From JAMOAD01 sp023621955 (GTDB lineage Bacteria > Acidobacteriota > Aminicenantia > JAMOAD01), in NCBI GenBank assembly GCA_035403085.1, contig DAONEM010000006.1, positions 1 through 64,000 on the forward strand: DNA of 64,000 nucleotides. The letters run 5' to 3'. Positions 6,916 through 16,005 of the stretch are shown in pieces. The number at the start of each line of letters is the position of its first letter. Within the stretch, counting starts at the first letter, position 1. Under the pieces are notes generated by a model, which was given only the letters and a program-made list of their open reading frames with translations, made no database searches and was not told the origin of the DNA. The position numbers and the translations under genes are program-made.

Positions 6916-8247
6916 TCAACGATTCCTCCTGATCAACTTGTCGTAGAAGGAGAGGCCGACTATGGAGACCACACCCATCGCCGCGACGATGGCCCACATG
7001 GTGGGGGCTTGCACCGCCTCTCCGGCACCGTGGGGCTGGAGGATGAAACGCTTGAAAAAGTAGCCACCCAGCGGGGCGCCGACGATGGTTCCCAGGGCGA
7101 CCGGGAGGTTGGCGTAACCGAGGTAGAGTCCCTCCTGGCCCTTGGGGGAGATGGCGCCGATGTACTCGTAGATTCTCGGAGAGGTCATCATCTCACCGAT
7201 GGCCATGCAGGCCAGGGAGAGGAGCATGAAGAAGCCCGCCGCGGGAATGGCCGGGAGAAAGGAGAAGAGGGGGGAGGAGAGGGGAACCTTCAGGAAGAAG
7301 GGGAGGATGTTGAGAAGCATCCCGACCACGGTGATGCCGATCCCGATTCTCATGGATTGAAGGGGGATCCAGCGCTTGGAAACCTTGGTGATAAGGAGCT
7401 GGAAGAAGACGATCATCACGGGGTTGACCAGCGTGTAGAGCTCCACCGGAGCCGTGGGGTCGATGAAGCGGAGGAAGAGGGGGATGAGGTTGTAGATTTG
7501 AACGTAGATAAACCAGTAGAAGCCGATCACGATGAGGAAGAAGACGAACTTCAGGTCCTTCAAGACCGTGACCATCCCGGTGAGCGCCTGGGTGAGGGTC
7601 TTGGGTCGAGAGGTCGGTTGGGACTCCCCCTCCTGGTACTTGGGCTCCCGGTAGATGAAGAGGACAACCAGGATTCCGATGACCGCAAAGAGGGTGGCGA
7701 CGATGGAGAAGATCGACGGAAGGCCGACCCTGGTTCTCACGAAGTAGGAGACGATTCGGCCGCACATGGAGCCGATGTTGATCGTCATGTAGAAGATTCC
7801 GAAGCCTAGGGTTGTCTTCAGGCCCGAGGTCTTCTGAACCGTTCCGGAGATGCAAGGCTTGACGAAGGAGCCTCCGATACCGATGAGGAGGATGGCCGCC
7901 ACCACCGGCAGTGTGTAGTCAGAGCTTGCCGGCCAGAAGCGTTGAAGGTTGCCCATGAGGATGTACCCCAAGGTGATGAGGACGAAGGCCAGGGAGAGGG
8001 ACTTCTTAAAACCGTACTTGTCGGCCAGAGTGCCGCTCAGGATGGGGAGGAAGTAGATGATTCCCCAGAGGAGGGTTCCGTTCAGGAAGGTCGCCTTGAC
8101 GGGGGTCATCCCCAGCGTCTCGGTCAGGTAGATAACGATGAAGGAGGCGACGGCGTAGTAGGCCGCCCTCTCCAGAAGCTCGATCGTATTGGCCGCCCAG
8201 AAGGTGAAAGGGAAGCCGAAGAGATTCTTTTGTTGTCCTTGGGACAT
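6916..8247 (-). CDS. POT-family proton-dependent oligopeptide transporter
   Basis: Inner-membrane symporter of the major facilitator superfamily, expected to import di- and tripeptides with protons. The 443-residue protein has about 12 membrane helices. Two POT signatures are visible: the proton-coupling ExxER motif in helix 1 (ELLERAAYY, about 24-32) and the PTR2 motif FYMTINIGS (about 165-173). The substrate could also be another small peptide-like compound, as in the plant NPF relatives. It has its own promoter and is monocistronic. With the OPT carrier and secreted peptidases elsewhere in the window it supports peptide-based growth. Confidence 0.85.
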   Translation of the reverse strand: MSQGQQKNLFGFPFTFWAANTIELLERAAYYAVASFIVIYLTETLGMTPVKATFLNGTLLWGIIYFLPILSGTLADKYGFKKSLSLAFVLITLGYILMGNLQRFWPASSDYTLPVVAAILLIGIGGSFVKPCISGTVQKTSGLKTTLGFGIFYMTINIGSMCGRIVSYFVRTRVGLPSIFSIVATLFAVIGILVVLFIYREPKYQEGESQPTSRPKTLTQALTGMVTVLKDLKFVFFLIVIGFYWFIYVQIYNLIPLFLRFIDPTAPVELYTLVNPVMIVFFQLLITKVSKRWIPLQSMRIGIGITVVGMLLNILPFFLKVPLSSPLFSFLPAIPAAGFFMLLSLACMAIGEMMTSPRIYEYIGAISPKGQEGLYLGYANLPVALGTIVGAPLGGYFFKRFILQPHGAGEAVQAPTMWAIVAAMGVVSIVGLSFYDKLIRRNR

Positions 8248-8279
8248 GGTCTCTCCTTTCCGCCGGTTGCGGAAGCTAT

Positions 8280-8308
8280 AAAATATAGGAAATCCTCGGG
8301 GAGTTCAA
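8280..8308 (-). promoter_or_regulatory. Predicted promoter of the POT transporter gene
   Basis: Minus-strand TTGAAC (8303-8308), 17 bases, TATTTT (8280-8285), about 32 bases before the start codon, with a GGAAAGGAGAG ribosome site in between. Confidence 0.55.
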
Positions 8309-8332
8309 GAGAGGGCCTTTGGCTTGAGCTTC

Positions 8333-8361
8333 TTGACAGGGACGATGGAGCGTGGTATGTT
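8333..8361 (+). promoter_or_regulatory. Predicted promoter of tRNA-Arg
   Basis: TTGACA (8333-8338), 17 bases, TATGTT (8356-8361). Transcription would begin near 8368, about 48 bases before the mature tRNA 5' end. Confidence 0.7.
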
Positions 8362-8415
8362 CTGAACGTTGTCTGCCGGCCTCGGTTCGGCGAAGCATCA
8401 GCGTTCAGGTGACAG

Positions 8416-8492
8416 GCGGCTGTAGCTCAGCAGGATAGAGCATAGGATTCCTAATCCTAGGGCCGTGGGTTCGAATCCCGCCAGCCGCACCA
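8416..8492 (+). tRNA. tRNA-Arg (anticodon CCU)
   Basis: A full cloverleaf can be drawn: acceptor GCGGCTG paired with CAGCCGC, D arm with GCTC, anticodon arm TAGGA-TTCCTAA-TCCTA with anticodon CCT, T arm GTGGG-TTCGAAT-CCCGC, discriminator A. The 3' CCA is encoded in the gene. It decodes AGG. Confidence 0.95.
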
Positions 8493-8515
8493 CCCTCCGA
8501 TCCTGAGCCGAAACC

Positions 8516-8545
8516 TTGAAGAAGGTTTCCGGCCGGTGGTATGAT
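8516..8545 (+). promoter_or_regulatory. Predicted promoter of the TPR membrane protein gene
   Basis: TTGAAG (8516-8521), 18 bases, TATGAT (8540-8545), ending 49 bases before the start codon. It begins 23 bases after the tRNA. Confidence 0.5.
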
Positions 8546-8594
8546 CTTTTTCGAAACGCTCCAAAGACGTTGAATTCAGGTGAAAGGAGAGAGC

Positions 8595-9245
8595 ATGAAC
8601 CGACAGGAGATCAAGAAAGACGAAGTGGCGGCTTTTTTCAAACGGGGGATCTTCTTCTTCCAGAATCACGAATCGCTCTTTGGTTACATCGGCGTTGCCG
8701 TCGCCTCTCTTCTGGCCGTCTTCCTTCTCTATAAGGGGTTCGTGTTCTTCCGCGGAAAATCCGACAACAACGCCTACCGGCAGATCGTCGCCATGGCCGC
8801 CGATAAGGCGAAGGTCTCCGAGAAAGCCACTCAACTCAAGGCCCTCTCCAAGAAGGGAACCCTCTCGAGTTCAGGCCTCCTCATCCTCGCCGAATCCTAT
8901 CTCGAGAAGGGGGAGTACGATCAGGCTCAGAGGGTTGTCGATACGATCGACAAAGGGGGAAAGAGCCTCCTCTCCCTGAAGGCCAACCTTCTGCAGATTC
9001 AGCTCTACCAGATCAAGGGAGAGTATCAGAAAGCCATCGATCTCTTCCGTGGTCAGCTTCAACCCGTCCTCTCCAAGGCTTCCAAAGAGATCCCTTACGA
9101 CGCTCTCCTCTACAAGATGGGGGAGATCTACCGGCAGAAGGGGGACGCCGAGGGCGCTCGACAGACTTGGGAGAAGCTGGTTAAGGAACACCCCGAATCT
9201 CCCTACGGTATGCTCGCCCAGAGAGAGCTTTACCAGTCTTACTGA
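8595..9245 (+). CDS. Membrane-anchored TPR protein, YfgM-like
   Basis: A 216-residue protein with a short cytosolic N-terminus, one membrane helix (about 34-55, YIGVAVASLLAVFLLYKGF) and a C-terminal domain made of tetratricopeptide repeats, for example GLLILAESYLEKGEYDQAQRVV and ALLYKMGEIYRQKGDAEGA. This layout is that of the YfgM/TPR-21 family, which in E. coli works beside the SecYEG-associated chaperone PpiD. The role here is inferred only from the architecture. The ATG at 8595 is chosen because AAAGGAGAG precedes it at the right distance. A mannosidase gene follows 61 bases later. Confidence 0.7.
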   Translation: MNRQEIKKDEVAAFFKRGIFFFQNHESLFGYIGVAVASLLAVFLLYKGFVFFRGKSDNNAYRQIVAMAADKAKVSEKATQLKALSKKGTLSSSGLLILAESYLEKGEYDQAQRVVDTIDKGGKSLLSLKANLLQIQLYQIKGEYQKAIDLFRGQLQPVLSKASKEIPYDALLYKMGEIYRQKGDAEGARQTWEKLVKEHPESPYGMLAQRELYQSY

Positions 9246-9306
9246 CCGCGAGTTTCCGAGTCTGAATTTAGTCTTTTAGGTGAAAACCGCTCGGAGGTGG
9301 TGTCCC

Positions 9307-12300
9307 ATGGTCCGAAGAAGCGTAATCTTCACCCTTGCTGTTCTCCTCTCCCTCTCCTCTCTCATCGGCCAGACCCCTTCCGGCGCCCAGGAACGTTTCC
9401 AGAGGATCGAAAAGCTCGTCAGCGGTGGTGTCACGGAGTGGGTTGTTCAGGGGGGGAGCGAGGTTTGGGCTCCCTTTCGCTTGGGCCGTTCCCTTCCTCT
9501 TCCCAAGAGCCGCCTGCGCAAGACGCTTCTTCCCCCGGCTTACCTCTTCCGGGAAGGGACTCCCTCTACCTCTATGAGGCTCCTGCTGGCCTTTTCCTCC
9601 AGGGGAATCTCGGAGGTGAGGGTCTCGGTGGACGGCCGTCCCGTGGAAACCATAACCGTAGACGGATCCGACGGCACCATGCGGGAGGTGGTCCGGGAGG
9701 TCTCTCTGGCCCAAAAGGTGGAAAACAGGCCCTACGAAGTCGTCTTGGATGTGGAGAACAGGGGCTTTCTCCCCCCCAGGGGGGAGTTTTGGCCTCCCCG
9801 CAGCCGACCCTTGAAGGAAGAGGCCGCCGACCTTCTGCTGACCAGGAGCGAGCTCCTCTTCCCCGCCTTTGAGAAGAACCTTCAGGAGGTCCGCTCCTGG
9901 GTCTCTTCTCTCAAGACGGCCTTCGGCCTTCTGCGGCCGGAAATGGTGAGGTACACCTTCACAAAGAAGCCCTATCCCCTCCAGGATAGGAGGAAGACTC
10001 CCAAGGAGAGACTTGAGAAGCTGGAAGACGTATGGAACGCCGCGGTCTCGGCCTTCGATCCCGAGGCTCTCGAGAAAGGGGACTGGAGACGGGTGAAAGG
10101 GTATCTCTCCCTCTCCTACAAGATTGCCCAGCCCCTGAAAAGCTACGCCAACGAGTACAAGGTTCATCTGATCGGGAACGCTCACATCGATATCGCCTGG
10201 CTCTGGAGAATGGCCGAGACGGAACTGGTCGCCAAAAACACCTTCTCCACGGTTCTGGACAACATGAAGGAGTACCCTGAGCTCTACTATGCCCAGAGCC
10301 AGGCCGTCACCTACCGGTGGATGGAGGCTAAGTACCCGGACCTCTTCAAACGCATCGGCGAAGCCGTCAAAGACGGTCGTTGGGAGATCGTGGGGGGAAC
10401 CTGGGTGGAGCCGGATTGCAACCTTATCTCAGGCGAGAGCTGGGCCCGTCAACTTCTCTACGGGAAGGAGTACTTTTGGGAGAAGTTCGGGGTCGACGTG
10501 AAGATCGGCTGGAACCCCGACAGCTTCGGCTACAACTGGAACATGCCCCAACTCTACAAGAAGGCGGGGATCGACATCTTCATCACCCAGAAGATCCAGT
10601 GGAACGACACGACGGTCTTCCCCCACTACCTCTTCTGGTGGGAGGGTCCCGACGGCACTCGGATGCTCACCTACTTCCCCCCCTCTTCCTATACGGATGA
10701 GCTCAAGCTACAGGAGAATGTCCAGTCCATAGGGAAGTATGAGGCGGTGACAGGCTCCAAGGAGAGTCTCATCCTCTACGGTCTGGGGGACCATGGCGGC
10801 GGACCCAACCGAGAGCTTCTCAACCGGGTTCGGGCCTCGAGAAACCTCTTTATCGTTCCGGAGTACATCCACGGCAAGGCCGGAGACTTTCTCCTCTCCC
10901 TGGTCAAGAGGGCGCCGAAGATGGAGATCCCAATCTGGAAGGATGAACTCTACCTGGAGTACCACCGGGGGACCTACACGACCCAGGGCGAGACGAAGAA
11001 GAACAACCGCTTAAGCGAAAACCGTCTCTCCTGGACCGAGAAGTTGGCCTTTTCCGCCTCCACCGCCGGCTTCCCTTGGCCGAAAGAGCGGCTCGAGGAG
11101 GCGTGGAAGAGCGTCCTGACCAACCAGTTCCACGACATCCTTCCCGGATCCTCCATCACTCCCGTCTACCGTGATGCCCGGGAGAGTTACGCCAAGGCCT
11201 TCTCCCTGATGGAGAGGGTTGAAAGGGCCGCGGAGAAGAGTCTCGGCTCTTCCTTGAACCTTCCGAAAGGGGAGGGGACGCCGGTGATGGTCTTCAACCC
11301 CCTCTCCTGGGAGAGGACGGACATCGCCTCGGTGAGATTGCCTCTCCAGGAGGGGAGAGCCTACAAGGCCTACAACCTGAAAGGGGAGCCTCTCGTCACG
11401 GAGACCCTTCCCAACGGAGAGGGAGAGGCGGATGTCTCCTTCCTGGTTCAGACTCCCTCCCTGGGTTATACCGTGGCCTTCCTCAGGGAGGTTTCGCCGG
11501 AGGAGGCGAAGGGGGGAGAGGAGCTCTCCGGGGATGCCGGAGCCCTGGAGAACCGGTACTTCAAGGTCAAGATCAACCCCAAGAGCGGAAATCTCTCTTC
11601 CCTCTTCGACAAGAGGCTCAACCGTGAACTCCTGGCTCCAGGAAAGGAGGGGAACCTCTTGGAGCTCTGGGAGGATCGGCCCCAGGATTGGGATGCCTGG
11701 AACATCGGTTACACCGGTAGGGTCTGGAACCTGAACAAGGCCGATCGGGTCGAATTGGTCTCCATGACCCCCTTGAGGGCTGTCCTCAAGGTGGAGAAGA
11801 GCTTCCTGGGACTCTTCAAGGGGAGGTCTTCCCCGACCGAGGATTTCCCCTCCTCCTTCTTTACCCAATACATCACCCTCTACTCGGGCCTCGATCGGAT
11901 CGATATCCGAACCGAGGCGGACTGGTGGGAGGAGCATGTCTTCCTCAAGGCCTCCTTCCCCTTGGATGTCCAGAGCGACACGGCGGTCTTCGAGATTCCC
12001 TTCGCCGCCATCTCTCGGACCACCAAACGGGAGACCCTGGAAGAGAAGGCGAAGTTCGAGGTCTCCGCACTCAAGTGGGCCGACCTTTCCGATTCCCGCG
12101 GGGGACTCTCCCTCTTGAACGACTCCAAGTACGGCTACAGCGCCCAGGGGGACACCCTCCGCATCTCCCTGCTCCGCTCTCCGGTCTGGCCCGATCCCAT
12201 GGCCGACAAGGGGCGTCATGAGTTCACCTACTCCCTCTACCCCCACCGGGGGCTCTGGAACGAAGGGGAGACGGTCAGGCGGGGCTACGAGCTCAACCAG

Positions 12301-12627
12301 CCCCTGAGAGCCTCCGTTCTTACCTCCTCTTCAGGGGCTCTTCCCCCGGAGCGGAGCCTGTTGGAAGTCACAGGCAAGGGGGTCGTGATCGACTCCGTGA
12401 AGGCGGCCCAGGATGGAGCGGGTTGGATCCTGAGACTCTACGAATCCCTTGGCCAGGAGGAGAGGGTCGAACTCTCCCTCTTCTCTTCCCCTGAGAGCGT
12501 TCAAGAGTGTGACCTTCTGGAGCGGAGGGTGGCCGACGTGGAGGTAGGGGAGGGAAAGGTTCCCCTCCTCTTCAAACCCTTCGAAGTGAAGAGCCTGCGG
12601 GTTCGATTCTCCCAGGAGGCACGTTGA
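9307..12627 (+). CDS. Secreted GH38 alpha-mannosidase
   Basis: Glycoside hydrolase family 38 enzyme that removes alpha-linked mannose from glycans with retention of configuration, using a zinc ion. The 1106-residue protein has an N-terminal signal peptide (about 1-26, VIFTLAVLLSLSSLIG), so it acts in the periplasm or outside. Zinc and catalytic residues are visible: His293 and Asp295 in NAHIDIAWLW, the nucleophile Asp405 in GWNPDSFGYNWNMPQ, and His609 in QFHDILPGSS. The mid domain and beta-sandwich C-terminus (about 660-1106) match the family layout. The start is set by GGAGGTGG just upstream. No other carbohydrate-active gene is adjacent, so the natural substrate is open. Confidence 0.93.
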   Translation: MVRRSVIFTLAVLLSLSSLIGQTPSGAQERFQRIEKLVSGGVTEWVVQGGSEVWAPFRLGRSLPLPKSRLRKTLLPPAYLFREGTPSTSMRLLLAFSSRGISEVRVSVDGRPVETITVDGSDGTMREVVREVSLAQKVENRPYEVVLDVENRGFLPPRGEFWPPRSRPLKEEAADLLLTRSELLFPAFEKNLQEVRSWVSSLKTAFGLLRPEMVRYTFTKKPYPLQDRRKTPKERLEKLEDVWNAAVSAFDPEALEKGDWRRVKGYLSLSYKIAQPLKSYANEYKVHLIGNAHIDIAWLWRMAETELVAKNTFSTVLDNMKEYPELYYAQSQAVTYRWMEAKYPDLFKRIGEAVKDGRWEIVGGTWVEPDCNLISGESWARQLLYGKEYFWEKFGVDVKIGWNPDSFGYNWNMPQLYKKAGIDIFITQKIQWNDTTVFPHYLFWWEGPDGTRMLTYFPPSSYTDELKLQENVQSIGKYEAVTGSKESLILYGLGDHGGGPNRELLNRVRASRNLFIVPEYIHGKAGDFLLSLVKRAPKMEIPIWKDELYLEYHRGTYTTQGETKKNNRLSENRLSWTEKLAFSASTAGFPWPKERLEEAWKSVLTNQFHDILPGSSITPVYRDARESYAKAFSLMERVERAAEKSLGSSLNLPKGEGTPVMVFNPLSWERTDIASVRLPLQEGRAYKAYNLKGEPLVTETLPNGEGEADVSFLVQTPSLGYTVAFLREVSPEEAKGGEELSGDAGALENRYFKVKINPKSGNLSSLFDKRLNRELLAPGKEGNLLELWEDRPQDWDAWNIGYTGRVWNLNKADRVELVSMTPLRAVLKVEKSFLGLFKGRSSPTEDFPSSFFTQYITLYSGLDRIDIRTEADWWEEHVFLKASFPLDVQSDTAVFEIPFAAISRTTKRETLEEKAKFEVSALKWADLSDSRGGLSLLNDSKYGYSAQGDTLRISLLRSPVWPDPMADKGRHEFTYSLYPHRGLWNEGETVRRGYELNQPLRASVLTSSSGALPPERSLLEVTGKGVVIDSVKAAQDGAGWILRLYESLGQEERVELSLFSSPESVQECDLLERRVADVEVGEGKVPLLFKPFEVKSLRVRFSQEAR

Positions 12628-12756
12628 CCGCCGGAGCCTCCTCAACCTCCGGAGGGGGGAGAGGTTCTTGGGAGGGGAAGGGCGTTCGTTCTCCCTTCCG
12701 TTGCCCTCTTTGCCGAGACCTTCGTCGATTCTGGAGTCTTCTCTTAGGAGGAAGAG

Positions 12757-12951
12757 ATGGCCTGTGAAAGGAGAGAGGAAAATCGGAAGGCTTGTCCCTG
12801 TTCCCATAGGGAGTGCTCCCGTCACGGTCTCTGCTGTCAGTGCGTGGAGTACCACAGGGAGAAGAGGCAGCTTCCCGCCTGCTTCTTCACCGCTGAAGAG
12901 GAGAAGACCCTGGACCGTTCCGTGGAGTTCTTCCTCCGTGGACGCACTTGA
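12757..12951 (+). CDS. Small cysteine-rich protein, DUF6485-like
   Basis: A 64-residue protein with seven cysteines, five of them in the pattern CPCSHRECSRHGLCCQC, followed by VEYHREKRQLPACFF and a helical end (TLDRSVEFFL). This matches the small DUF6485 type found in many anaerobes, whose function is unknown; the cysteines suggest a bound metal, probably zinc or iron-sulfur. An AGGAGG site stands 6 bases before the ATG, which supports real translation. It lies alone between the mannosidase gene and the Rnf operon. Confidence 0.75.
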   Translation: MACERREENRKACPCSHRECSRHGLCCQCVEYHREKRQLPACFFTAEEEKTLDRSVEFFLRGRT

Positions 12952-13072
12952 TGTGAGCGTTTCCACGTTGAAAAAAAAGAAAAATTCTCCGCCCTCCCAA
13001 GGGGTCTTCGAGGATGCCCTACGGCCTGAATCGGGGCGCTTTTTAGGCCTAGGAGAGCCTTTTCCGGGAGTG

Positions 13073-13100
13073 TTGACAAGAGAGACCTCTTCTCTATAAA
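13073..13100 (+). promoter_or_regulatory. Predicted promoter of the Rnf operon
   Basis: TTGACA (13073-13078), 16 bases, TATAAA (13095-13100), about 30 bases before the rnfC start codon, which is preceded by GGGAAGG. Confidence 0.75.
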
Positions 13101-13130
13101 ATTAGCACCATTTGAATTCGGGAAGGTAAA

Positions 13131-14465
13131 ATGAGAGCGAAAACCTTTGCCAAGGGAGTTCATCCCTGGGATTTCAAAGAGTTGAGCAAGCAGAGGCCTA
13201 CCGAGGTCGTCAAACCCGGAAAGAGGGTCGTCATCCCCCTCCATCAACACACCGGAGCCCCGGCGGAACCCCTCGTCAAGAAGGGGGACCGGCTTCTTGT
13301 AGGGCAGAAGATCGGCGAGGCCAAGGGGTTTATCTCCGCCCCGGTTCACTCCTCCGTTTCGGGGACGGTCCTCTCCGTCGCCCCCTTCCTCTCCCCTGTA
13401 GGGAGGAAGGTCCTCTGCGTGGAGATCGAGAACGACGACGGGTATGAGGTGAACCCTTCGATCCGTCCCTGTCACGAGGGGATCGAAGAGTATACCCCCC
13501 AAGAGGTGAGGGAGTCGGTGAGGGAGGCCGGGATCGTCGGCCTGGGCGGCGCCGCCTTTCCCACGGCGGTCAAGCTCTCCCCCCCGAAAGATCAAACCAT
13601 CGATGCTGTGGTTCTCAACGGCGCCGAGTGCGAACCCTACCTGACCACCGACCACCGTCTCATGCTCGAGAGGGCCGATGAGATTCTCAAGGCCGCGGAA
13701 GCCGTGAGGATGACCGTAGGGGCCAAGGAGATCCATGTCGGTATCGAGGAGAACAAGGGTGACGTAATCGAGCTCTGGAGCCGAAAGGTCAAAGGCATCC
13801 CCCACATCCACGTGGAGGCGGTCAAGACCAAGTACCCTCAGGGCGGCGAGAAGATGCTCATCAAGGCGCTCTTGAACAGAGAGGTCCCCTGCGGAGGACT
13901 CCCCTTCAACGTCGGGGTGATCGTTCAAAACGTCGGGACCCTCAACGCCGTCTACGACTCCCTCACCACCGGGATGCCCCTGATCAAGCGGGGGCTCACA
14001 ATCTCGGGGGATGGGGTCGCCAAACCCTCCAACCTGGAGGTCTCCATCGGGACCCTCTTCTCGGACCTGATCGAGGGGTGCGGCGGCTACAAAGGCGACG
14101 TGAACAGGGTGCTCATGGGTGGTCCCATGATGGGGATCTCCCAATCCACCGATCAGGTTCCGGTCATCAAGGCGACTTCGGGGATCCTGGTCATGGCGGG
14201 GGCCGCTCCGGGCGGCAAAGAGTACCCCTGCATCGGCTGTAACAGCTGCACAAACCACTGCCCCATGGGTCTCGTTCCGACCACCATCGTCTCCTTGGTA
14301 CGGGCGGGTAAGGCCATGGAATCCAAGGATTGGGGCCTGACAGACTGTATGGAGTGCGGAACCTGTGCCTTCGTTTGTCCTGCCCACATCCCGTTGGTCC
14401 AGTGGGTCCGTTACGGGAAGGCCGAATACCTGAAGGAGAAAAAACGTCTGGAGAGTCAAGGATGA
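13131..14465 (+). CDS. rnfC: Rnf complex subunit C (NADH-oxidising, iron-sulfur)
   Basis: Cytosol-facing subunit of the Rnf ferredoxin:NAD oxidoreductase, carrying FMN, NAD and two 4Fe-4S clusters. The 444-residue protein has the N-terminal RnfC barrel-sandwich domain, the NADH-dehydrogenase 51 kDa-type Rossmann region with VGLGGAAFPTAVKL (about 137-150) and NGAECEPYL (about 163-171), an SLBB domain, and two ferredoxin motifs near the C-terminus: CIGCNSCTNHCP (about 366-377) and CMECGTCAFVCP. It is the first gene of an eight-gene operon and overlaps rnfD by 4 bases. Confidence 0.95.
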   Translation: MRAKTFAKGVHPWDFKELSKQRPTEVVKPGKRVVIPLHQHTGAPAEPLVKKGDRLLVGQKIGEAKGFISAPVHSSVSGTVLSVAPFLSPVGRKVLCVEIENDDGYEVNPSIRPCHEGIEEYTPQEVRESVREAGIVGLGGAAFPTAVKLSPPKDQTIDAVVLNGAECEPYLTTDHRLMLERADEILKAAEAVRMTVGAKEIHVGIEENKGDVIELWSRKVKGIPHIHVEAVKTKYPQGGEKMLIKALLNREVPCGGLPFNVGVIVQNVGTLNAVYDSLTTGMPLIKRGLTISGDGVAKPSNLEVSIGTLFSDLIEGCGGYKGDVNRVLMGGPMMGISQSTDQVPVIKATSGILVMAGAAPGGKEYPCIGCNSCTNHCPMGLVPTTIVSLVRAGKAMESKDWGLTDCMECGTCAFVCPAHIPLVQWVRYGKAEYLKEKKRLESQG

Positions 14466-15436
14466 CGGAAAGAACCTATAGCAGCACCTGGACCATCGCC
14501 TCCTCCCCCCATCTGGGAAGGAAGGATTCGGTGGCCACCATCATGTACTGGGTCGCGGGCACCCTTCTCCTGCCGACGCTGGGAGCCCTCTACTACTTCC
14601 GAGGAAACGCCCTCAGGGTGATTCTCATCACCGTGGTCTCCGCCCTCCTCTCGGAGTTCATCGTCCTGAAGATCCGAAAGAAGGACACCGGCGCCGTTTT
14701 CGACGGGTCGGCACTGGTGACCGGACTCCTGCTCGCCTTGACCCTTCCTCCCAGCCTGAAAAGCTCCTACTGCGTCATCGGGGCTGCGGCGGCCATCATC
14801 TTCGGTAAGCAGCTCTTCGGAGGTCTTGGCTCGAACATCTTCAACCCGGCCCTAGTGGGGCGAGCCTTTCTTCAGGCCGCCTTCCCCATAGCCATGACGA
14901 CGTGGACCCCCACGGCGCTCATGGAGAAGGTTGACGCCATCACCTTCGCCACCCCCCTGGGAGGGTTCAAGTTCTCCCATGCCCTCACGGAGCTGAAACC
15001 GATGATTCTGGGTAACATCGGCGGGTGTCTGGGAGAGACTTCGGCCCTTCTGGTCTTGGTGGGCGCCCTGGTTCTCATCTACAAGGGCTACATGGATTGG
15101 AAGATCCCTGCGGGAATCCTCTTCACGGTCTTCCTCTTCACCGGAACCCTCCACCTCCTCTCTCCTCTCAAGTACGCCTCCCCCCTCTTCCACCTCTTCG
15201 GCGGCGGGCTCTTCCTGGGCGCCTTCTACATGGCCACCGACATGGTCACCTCCCCCCGCTCCTCCTTGGGAACTTGGATCTACGCCATCTTCATCGGTCT
15301 CCTGGTGGTTGTTATCCGGATCTTTGGAGGTCTTCCCGAGGGGGTTATGTACTCCATCCTGATCGTCAACACCTTCGTCCCCATCCTGGACCGGTATATC
15401 AAGCCCAAAATCTTCGGTGAGGGGGCCAAGAGATGA
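14462..15436 (+). CDS. rnfD: Rnf complex subunit D (membrane flavoprotein)
   Basis: Integral membrane subunit that carries a covalent FMN and takes part in ion translocation. The 324-residue protein has about nine membrane helices. The expected flavinylation site lies in DAITFATPLGG, with Thr164 the likely acceptor by analogy with other RnfD/NqrB proteins. The motif FGKQLFGGLGSNIFNPAL is typical. The ATG overlaps the rnfC stop (ATGA). Covalent flavin needs an ApbE transferase, which is not in this window. Confidence 0.95.
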   Translation: MTERTYSSTWTIASSPHLGRKDSVATIMYWVAGTLLLPTLGALYYFRGNALRVILITVVSALLSEFIVLKIRKKDTGAVFDGSALVTGLLLALTLPPSLKSSYCVIGAAAAIIFGKQLFGGLGSNIFNPALVGRAFLQAAFPIAMTTWTPTALMEKVDAITFATPLGGFKFSHALTELKPMILGNIGGCLGETSALLVLVGALVLIYKGYMDWKIPAGILFTVFLFTGTLHLLSPLKYASPLFHLFGGGLFLGAFYMATDMVTSPRSSLGTWIYAIFIGLLVVVIRIFGGLPEGVMYSILIVNTFVPILDRYIKPKIFGEGAKR

Positions 15437-16005
15437 AAGAAAAGAGTTACTACATCATCCTGTTTCTGACCTTTGTCTCTGTCGTCGCCGGCGGGCTTTT
15501 GGCCTATTTCTCCGCCTATACAGCCCCCTACATCGCCGCGGACAAGAAGAAACAGCTGGAACAGGCGATTCTTGATGTTGTCCCCGGGGCTGTCAAGAGC
15601 CGTACCGTGAAAGAGGTTGGAGACTTCAAAGTCTACGAAGGCCTCGACGGTGACGGCAAGAGCTTGGGTTACGCTGTCTTCGCCGTCGGCCCGGGCTTCT
15701 CCGATAAGATCTCCCTGATCTTCGGGATGGATGCCAAGAGGGAGAAGATAACGCTCATGAGGGTCCTCGAGCAGAAGGACACCCCAGGTCTGGGGGCCAA
15801 GGTCGCCGACGAGGAGTCCTTCCTGAAATTCTGGAAAGAGAGGGACCTGACCAAGGGAGAGATCCTTCTGGCCAAACCGCCGAAGGAGGCCTCTTCCCTC
15901 AAGCCCAACGAGGTCAACGCCATCTCCGGGGCTACCATCTCTTCCCGAGGGGTTGTCGCCATCGTCAACGGCGCGGTGGCCCAGTTGAAAAAGGAGGTTC
16001 CCTGA
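15433..16005 (+). CDS. rnfG: Rnf complex subunit G (periplasmic flavoprotein)
   Basis: Subunit with one N-terminal membrane helix (about 7-28) and an extracytoplasmic FMN-binding domain. In the 190-residue protein the flavinylation motif is SGATISS, with Thr168 the acceptor expected for the ApbE-attached FMN. DTPGLGAKV, about 117-125, is the conserved loop of this family. It overlaps rnfD by 4 bases and shares one base with the rnfE start. Confidence 0.95.
   Translation: MKEKSYYIILFLTFVSVVAGGLLAYFSAYTAPYIAADKKKQLEQAILDVVPGAVKSRTVKEVGDFKVYEGLDGDGKSLGYAVFAVGPGFSDKISLIFGMDAKREKITLMRVLEQKDTPGLGAKVADEESFLKFWKERDLTKGEILLAKPPKEASSLKPNEVNAISGATISSRGVVAIVNGAVAQLKKEVP

Noticed and set aside
12837..14459. 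A 540-codon minus-strand open frame opposite rnfC
   Set aside because: It covers rnfC and its promoter region. rnfC motifs prove the plus strand; no homology on the minus strand.
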